The notes under the pieces: model-generated | The model's database searches: none | What the model was told of the DNA's origin: nothing | What the model saw: the letters and a program-made list of their open reading frames with translations, nothing else | Shown: positions 1 to 4,200 of the stretch, piece by piece | Numbering within the stretch: the first letter of the stretch is position 1 | Layout: every line of letters starts with the position of its first letter | Translations under genes and position numbers: made by a program | From: Campylobacter sp. UBA1713 | Lineage (GTDB): Bacteria > Campylobacterota > Campylobacteria > Campylobacterales > Campylobacteraceae | NCBI GenBank assembly: GCA_002317305.1 | Contig: DCIZ01000115.1 | Coordinates: forward strand, 1 to 5,354 | DNA length: 5,354 bases | Direction of reading: 5' to 3'

Positions 1-69
1 AAAAAACCATTTAAGTAAATTTGGTGGCTTGCTTTTTCGTTTGTTTTTCGAGGAACTTCGTTTGCACAT
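1..69 (-). CDS. 5' end of an unidentified protein gene, truncated by the window edge
   Basis: A minus-strand reading frame starts with ATG at 69-67 and stays open for 23 codons to the window edge. AAGG at 75-78 lies 5 nt upstream of the ATG and decides this start; an in-frame ATG at 111-109 has no ribosome binding site. The visible N-terminus is strongly basic and polar (CKRSSSKNKRKSKPP) and then turns hydrophobic and aromatic (NLLKWFF). This is the usual layout of a cytoplasmic tail leading into a first transmembrane segment, so I infer an inner-membrane protein. Too little is visible to name a family. The frame is short and Lys codons are cheap in AT-rich DNA, so the gene call itself rests mainly on the ribosome binding site and the plausible tail-to-membrane pattern. 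Confidence 0.5.
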   Translation of the reverse strand, partial: MCKRSSSKNKRKSKPPNLLKWFF

Positions 70-100
70 TTTTACCTTAAAATTCGTCAAATACGACAGT

Positions 101-106
101 ATTATC
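101..106 (-). promoter_or_regulatory. Candidate -10 box for the left-edge gene
   Basis: Read on the minus strand, GATAAT matches TATAAT at five of six positions. It sits about 32 nt upstream of the ATG at 69, with T-tract DNA further upstream, as is typical of Campylobacter promoters. No experimental or comparative support is available, and AT-rich DNA produces such matches by chance. Confidence 0.3.
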
Positions 107-147
107 CTCATTTTAAGAAAAAAATCTACTAAAAACACTCCAAAACA

Positions 148-170
148 AGCGAAGCGCTCGGCGTAGCCGA
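148..170. terminator. GC-rich double hairpin, possible terminator of the tRNA operon
   Basis: Two adjacent stems sit in otherwise AT-rich DNA: AGCG-AAG-CGCT (148-158) and TCGGC-GTA-GCCGA (158-170). They share one base. On the minus strand the pair is followed by TTGTTTTGG, and on the plus strand by TGTTTCTTT, so neither side has a full U-tract. The position, about 120 nt past the end of tRNA-Ser and before the next gene's promoter candidate, suits transcription termination of the minus-strand tRNA unit. The remaining DNA between 70 and 290 is T/A-rich, and I see no gene in it. Confidence 0.35.
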
Positions 171-290
171 TGTTTCTTTAAAAAATCAAGCCAAACTGGT
201 TTTTAGAGATGCCCTTAAAAAACAAGCTACAAAAATTAGTAAAAAACCAAAACAAAAAGTTTAAAAAGATGAAAGAAAATATAAAGAAAG

Positions 291-378
291 TGGCCGGGAG
301 ATAGGGATTCGAACCCCAGGAGGCTTTCACCTCAACGGTTTTCAAGACCGCCGCTTTCGACCGCTCAGCCATCTCCCG
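291..378 (-). tRNA. tRNA-Ser(TGA)
   Basis: The minus strand folds as a class II tRNA. The acceptor stem CGGGAGA pairs fully with TCTCCCG, followed by discriminator G and an encoded CCA (291-293). The anticodon loop is CTTGAAA with anticodon TGA (plus-strand 342-344), on a stem GCGGT/ACCGT that closes with a G-T wobble. A long variable arm (GAGG-loop-CCTC) is the hallmark of tRNA-Ser, and the T-arm contains GGTTCGAATCC. It reads UCA and wobble UCN codons. It is the last tRNA of the minus-strand cluster but stands 329 nt from tRNA-Cys, with a small protein gene between them, so it may be made by processing a long transcript or from its own promoter. Confidence 0.97.
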
Positions 379-552
379 AAAAACAGTGTAAAAAGTGTGA
401 AAAAGTGTTACAACCTACTGCGACTTTGCAAATTTTGCAACCTCTATTATTTTAAAAGATAACATTGGCAAAAAGTCCGCAAATTTTTTAGACATTTTCA
501 AAGTCTTAAAAAAACCTACAAACTTACTCTTTACAAATTTGCCTTTGCAAAC
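379..552 (-). other. Spacer between the lipoprotein gene and tRNA-Ser
   Basis: I see no gene in this 174-nt AT-rich stretch. It holds an imperfect A/T-rich inverted repeat around 485-513 (core GAC/GTC arms flanked by T and A runs), which could be a weak hairpin 3' of the lipoprotein gene. It also holds one copy of an 11-bp direct repeat (519-529). A -10-like TAAAAT on the minus strand (449-454), preceded by an AT-rich tract, could give tRNA-Ser its own promoter. None of these is strong alone. Confidence 0.4.
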
Positions 553-558
553 TTACTC
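519..558. repeat. Pair of 11-bp direct repeats at the end of the lipoprotein gene
   Basis: CAAACTTACTC occurs at 519-529 and again, exactly, at 548-558. The second copy covers the last codons and stop (553-555) of the small lipoprotein gene, so on the minus strand GAGTAAGTTTG appears at the gene end and again just downstream. It may be a remnant of a short duplication or a chance match. Confidence 0.5.
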
Positions 559-687
559 CGCCGTAGCGTTGTGAATCTTTTGTTTTGTCCATTGGTATGC
601 ATTGCTCGAATCTTCTTTAATGCCACTCCATGTATTAGAACAACCAAAAAACGCCGTTATCATAAGCAACATAACAAAGTAACGCAT
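553..687 (-). CDS. Small entericidin-like lipoprotein, 44 residues
   Basis: The minus-strand frame runs from ATG at 687-685 to TAA at 555-553. AGGAG at 694-698, 6 nt upstream, fixes the start. The product has one N-terminal Arg, a hydrophobic stretch (residues 3-14), and FFGC with Cys16 as the probable lipidation site; Phe at -3 is tolerated but not ideal. The 29-residue mature part begins CSNTWSGIKEDSSNAYQWTK and resembles the entericidin family pattern (E. coli EcnB begins its mature part CNTTRGVGEDISDGGNAI). The size also fits, since entericidins are about 40-48 residues. In E. coli these are envelope lipoproteins tied to stationary-phase cell lysis; the role here is unknown. The second mature residue is Ser, not Asp, which would favour outer-membrane sorting by the enterobacterial rule. 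The gene lies 20 nt past tRNA-Cys in the same orientation, so it is probably co-transcribed from the tRNA promoter. It is easy to miss because it is short and embedded among tRNAs. Confidence 0.85.
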   Translation of the reverse strand: MRYFVMLLMITAFFGCSNTWSGIKEDSSNAYQWTKQKIHNATAE

Positions 688-693
688 AAAAAG

Positions 694-698
694 CTCCT
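694..698 (-). promoter_or_regulatory. Ribosome binding site of the small lipoprotein gene
   Basis: AGGAG on the minus strand, 6 nt before the ATG at 687, is a near-ideal Shine-Dalgarno sequence. It starts only 9 nt past the CCA end of tRNA-Cys, so trimming of the tRNA 3' side by endonuclease would define the 5' end of the lipoprotein message. It is the main evidence that this 44-codon frame is a real gene. Confidence 0.8.
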
Positions 699-707
699 AA
701 AAATTTT

Positions 708-781
708 TGGAGGCGACACCCAGATTCGAACTGGGGGTAAAAGCTTTGCAGGCTTCTGCCTTACCACTTGGCCATGTCGCC
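708..781 (-). tRNA. tRNA-Cys(GCA)
   Basis: The minus strand gives acceptor stem GGCGACA paired with TGTCGCC, discriminator T (U73, the identity base for tRNA-Cys) and an encoded CCA at 708-710. The anticodon stem GAAGC/GCTTT encloses loop CTGCAAA with anticodon GCA. The T-arm reads CCAGTTCGAATCTGG. Total length is 74 nt. It lies 28 nt downstream of tRNA-Leu in the same operon and is followed closely by the small lipoprotein gene. Confidence 0.97.
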
Positions 782-809
782 AAACAAGCAGTTAAGCCCA
801 AACGATGAG

Positions 810-897
810 TGGTGCCCGGGACCGGACTTGAACCGGTACGGAAGAAAAAATCCGAGGGATTTTAAGTCCCTTGTGTCTACCATTCCACCACCTGGGC
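810..897 (-). tRNA. tRNA-Leu(TAA)
   Basis: This is a class II tRNA of 88 nt with encoded CCA (810-812). The anticodon stem AGGGA/TCCCT encloses loop CTTAAAA, with anticodon TAA at plus-strand 862-864; it reads UUA and, by wobble, UUG. The variable arm (CGGA-T-run-TCCG) is long, as expected for tRNA-Leu, and the T-arm is ACCGG-TTCAAGT-CCGGT. The acceptor strands are GCCCAGG and CCCGGGC, which pair except for A5 opposite C68. It lies 22 nt downstream of tRNA-Gly. Confidence 0.96.
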
Positions 898-919
898 TTT
901 CAACACAATTTCAAAACAA

Positions 920-994
920 TGGAGCGGGAAACGAGATTCGAACTCGCGACCCCAACCTTGGCAAGGTTATGCTCTACCCCTGAGCTATTCCCGC
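920..994 (-). tRNA. tRNA-Gly(GCC)
   Basis: The acceptor stem GCGGGAA pairs fully with TTCCCGC, followed by discriminator T and encoded CCA (920-922). The D-arm contains GCTCAGGGGTAGAGC. The anticodon stem TAACC/GGTTG encloses TTGCCAA with anticodon GCC. The T-arm is CGAGTTCGAATCTCG. It is the first gene of the minus-strand tRNA cluster, about 21 nt downstream of the promoter -10 box. Confidence 0.97.
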
Positions 995-1015
995 ATACAA
1001 AATAAATGAGCCCGA

Positions 1016-1048
1016 ATTATAGCCAAAAAAGCTTAAACTTTACTTAAA
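1016..1048 (-). promoter_or_regulatory. Sigma70-type promoter of the tRNA cluster
   Basis: Read on the minus strand, TATAAT (1016-1021) is preceded directly by TTTTTTG within TTTTTTGGC (1022-1030), and TTTAAGTAAA (1039-1048) lies 17 nt upstream of the -10. This matches the published Campylobacter jejuni promoter pattern (TTTAAGTNTT, TTTTTTTG, TATAAT) closely. The DNA after the -10 is TCGGGC, a GC-rich discriminator of the kind seen at stable-RNA promoters sensitive to growth rate. Transcription should start near 1008-1010, giving a leader of about 15 nt before tRNA-Gly. Confidence 0.85.
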
Positions 1049-1060
1049 AAAAAGGCTAAT

Positions 1061-1079
1061 TTTGTAAAAAATTTACAAA
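1061..1079. repeat. Perfect 8-bp inverted repeat in the divergent intergenic region
   Basis: TTTGTAAA (1061-1068) and TTTACAAA (1072-1079) form a perfect inverted repeat around a 3-nt AAA spacer. It begins 12 nt upstream of the tRNA promoter's TTTAAGT element and lies about 210 nt before the autotransporter start. It could be a dyad operator, an upstream A/T element or chance in AT-rich DNA. The core TGTAAA...TTTACA loosely recalls TetR-family operators such as that of CmeR, but the spacing differs, so no regulator is assigned. Confidence 0.5.
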
Positions 1080-1116
1080 CTTTTTCGAGGTCAAATTCAC
1101 AAAAAAGCAAATTTTT

Positions 1117-1166
1117 AGATTCTCCTCCCTCAAATTTCAGAAGATTCTTCACTTCGCTTACACTCG
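1117..1166. other. Intergenic stretch with AGATTCT motifs and a short palindrome
   Basis: Between the divergent promoters this stretch contains AGATTCT twice (at about 1118 and 1143). The second lies within the perfect palindrome GAAGA-T-TCTTC (1140-1150). It is followed by ACTTCGCTTACACTCGC, locally more GC-rich than its surroundings. A similar arrangement (GTAGATTCTAC, then AGCGAAG on the same strand) occurs after the autotransporter gene. I see no open reading frame here. Confidence 0.35.
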
Positions 1167-1220
1167 CAAAATTACGAACTATATTTTCTAAAATGAAACT
1201 AAATTCAAATTTTAAACATA

Positions 1221-1255
1221 TTTTAATAATCTTTTAATAAAAGTAAAGATAGAAT
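1221..1255 (+). promoter_or_regulatory. Candidate promoter of the autotransporter gene
   Basis: TAGAAT at 1250-1255 matches the -10 consensus at five of six positions. It is preceded by phased T-tracts (TTTTAATAAT and CTTTTAATAA at 1221-1240), the periodic signal that substitutes for a -35 box in Campylobacter. Transcription would start near 1262, giving a short leader of about 28 nt. It is weaker than the tRNA promoter on the other strand. Confidence 0.4.
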
Positions 1256-1276
1256 CACAAAACATAAATTTTACCA

Positions 1277-1282
1277 AAAGGA
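1277..1282 (+). promoter_or_regulatory. Ribosome binding site of the autotransporter gene
   Basis: AAAGGA lies 7 nt before the ATG at 1290, and the spacer is A-rich (AAAAAAAG). It supports this Met over the later in-frame Met8 or Met26, which would remove part or all of the signal peptide. Confidence 0.75.
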
Positions 1283-1289
1283 AAAAAAG

Positions 1290-4200
1290 ATGAGTCTCAA
1301 AACATCTTACATGGGCATCTTAAGTCTAGCAAGTCTAGCGGCAACCGGCTTAAACGCGACAAACATGGACATCACAAACGTCTATCTTCGCGACTATCTC
1401 GACATGGGGCAAAACAAAGGTGCGTTTAGGGCGGGCACGACTTCGCCAACCATTACGCTAAAAAACAACACGAATCTCACTTTTACAAATTTAACCATAC
1501 CCGACTTTCGTGCCAGCATCTTAACCAGCGGCGTATACACAAACAACAACGGCGTCCACACAAGTAGCGGCGACTTCACCGCACTCGGCGGTGCTTACAC
1601 GGCATCTGTTAAACATATATTAAACAGAACAAAACAAACCTACGGACCTACCACATACACACAGACAAACCAAATTTCAGTTCCTACCACTTCTGGCAAC
1701 AAAAGCGTAGCCCCAGACTCTCGCTACACTCGCCTTGACAAATATGTAGTAGAAACTGTCGGCGTTAAGCCCATAAACATGGACACAGACAAAAACGGCA
1801 CAGAGACCGTCCAAGAGATTCAAAAACTCCTAAACTCATCACGCTTCCAAACCACCTACAACGGCAAAAATATGACCATTGTTTACAGAGCTGGTGCTGG
1901 AACGTTTAGTGCTTACCAAAATTTAAAATGTTATGAGCGTGTAAATTCGTCAAAAAAAGTCGTCAGTAGCGGTGCTTACAACAGCTCAAACATAAACGGA
2001 CAAATTTCTAGCCTTAACATTAGCATGATTAACACCACAGTAAACGGCACAGAAATTTACTACGATGCATTTACCGACAAAAACAACGGCAACTGGCAAG
2101 GCTGGTATAACTTCAACTCAGCAGGCGACAGCGGAAGTGGCGTCTACATCTACGACAACGAAGCAAAAGAGTGGCGCTACCTCGGCTCACACGCATATAG
2201 CTACAACAACACCGCCAAAGGCTCGGCAGTTTTTGCCTCGGGTCTTGAATTTGAAAAATACGTCGCCGCCCACACCCAAAACTACAGCCGAAACAGCGAC
2301 CGCTACTGCATCTACAACGTCTGTTTTCTCACACAAGATAAGCTAGAAAAAGTAGACGGCAACTACCACAAAGACCTAAACATAACAGGCGGCGGAATTC
2401 TCACCATAAATTCAAATTTAGTCCAAAACGGCGGCGGGCTCATCTTTGCTGACGGCAAAACCTACACGCTCGCTGGAAGTGGCAGCTACAAAGGCGCAGG
2501 ACTTGACATAGCCAAAAACGGCGTAGTGAATCTAAACGTAACAGGCGTTTACGGCGACACACTTCACAAGATAGGCGAAGGCACACTAAAAGTAAACGTA
2601 GCACAAAAAACCAGCTACAAAACAGGCAACGGACTAACAGAGCTAAACGTCAAAAACGCCTTTGAGCGAATTTATCTTACAAATTCACTTGCGACCATAA
2701 AATTCGGCGAAGCGGGCTTTGACCTAAACAAAATCAGCTTTGGTTACGGTGGCGGCACGCTAGACCTAAACGGACACAACGCATATGCAAACTACATAAA
2801 CAGCTATGACTTTGGCACAAAGATAACAAACAAAAACGCAAAAGCCTCGCAGCTCACCATCGCAAACACAGACAACTTTCTACTTCACGGCAACATAAAC
2901 GGCAACATAAATTTAGTTGCCATTAGCGGCGCTGGCAGGCTCGTCTTTGACGGCGGATTTGAGGTAAAAAACGCCACTTTTGAGAACAAAAACATCATCT
3001 TACAAGGGCACGCGGTAGAACACGCCGTAGCAACAGAAGACATTTTAAAACAAGTGCGAAAAGTAGAAGCCAACACATCGAGAAGCTACTACAACTCAGG
3101 GAATCCTAGCGAATTTGAACAGCCAGACTGGGACACACGCGTTTACAACGCCAACACGCTAAATTTAAAAAACGCCACGCTAAACATCATGCGTAACTCA
3201 AATTTAACGGCAAACATCACCGCAAGCAACTCATACGTCTACATAGGCGGAAGCAAGCTAGGAAGCGATGGCGTCGTAGCACTAGACAGACTAGACAGCC
3301 TAAACAGCGCTTACGGCACTGAGGGCTGGACGGTGAAGCAAAAGCTAGAATTTGGCAGTAGTCAAAACGACACAAGCATAAACGTAAACGCAAACATCAC
3401 CGCGACCAAAACAAACATCGTAAACTACGCAAATGCCAAATTTGGCAACATAAACCTAAACGGCTCAAACTACTTTCTCGACTTTTCTGACCACATAACT
3501 TTTGCGAATTTAACTGCGGCAAACAAGTCATATGTGAGTTCAAATTTGTTTAAGCTCACAAATGCTAGCATCACCACAGACAACACGACGCATTTTAACG
3601 TCCGCCAAATTCAAGTAACAAACGGCACGCTAAATTTAGACGTAAAAGCCCCTGCTAGCACTTTGCTAAACGCGACAAACTCAAACGTAACCGTAAAGCA
3701 GTGGCACAGCGCAAACATAGTCGGCGACAACGCTAGCCACTTTAACTTTGACTCTCTAACGCTAAATGGCAACAACAACACCATAAACGCAAATGTAAAC
3801 ATCACAAAACACCTAAATTTGCTAAATGTCGGCAACAACAAAACAGACCAAAACGCCACAGACAAATTTCACGCTTTAAGAGTAAACGGCACGCTTACAC
3901 TGGCAAACGACTCTCGCGTTAGTGTTAGCTTTAACAAAGACGTGCTTTTAGCAAACAACTTCGCCTTTAACAAAAACTACACTTTGGTAAATGCGACAAA
4001 TTTGCAGGACAACAGAAGCGACAAAACGCTTAGTTACTATGCAGTGGGACTAGCCAACAACACCACGCTAGCTTTAAATTCGTCTAGCACAAACACGACG
4101 CTTAGTTTTCAGTTTGTAGCAGGCGACAAAAACAACGCAACGCTAAAAAATTCCACCGTTTCGTTACAAAACTACAACAGCAGTCGCACGCCAGAGATAG

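Noticed and set aside
178..372. Minus-strand reading frame of 64 codons
   Set aside because: Most of it is the tRNA-Ser gene read as protein; no ribosome binding site supports it.
571..983. Two plus-strand reading frames (571-795 and 768-983)
   Set aside because: Both are antisense to tRNA-Cys, tRNA-Leu, tRNA-Gly and the lipoprotein gene; motifs such as QIRTGG and NEIRTRDPNLG are well-known translations of antisense tRNA T-arms.
291..994. Integrated island at the tRNA genes
   Set aside because: The autotransporter lies on the promoter side of the cluster, not at a tRNA 3' end, and I see no integrase or repeated tRNA 3' segment.
1046..1053. A8 tract as a phase-variation switch
   Set aside because: Poly-A runs of this size are ordinary in AT-rich intergenic DNA; it forms the T-tract upstream of the tRNA promoter. 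No poly-G or poly-C tract occurs in the autotransporter gene.
2065..2346. Plus-strand reading frame of 93 codons inside the autotransporter gene
   Set aside because: It is Thr/Lys/Ala-rich noise produced by frame-shifted reading of the Asn-rich AAC/ACA codons; the main frame has clear domain signals here.
2890..2915. Tandem GGCAACATAAAC copies as a microsatellite
   Set aside because: Only two units, encoding GNINGNIN within the beta-helix; it fits coding repetition.
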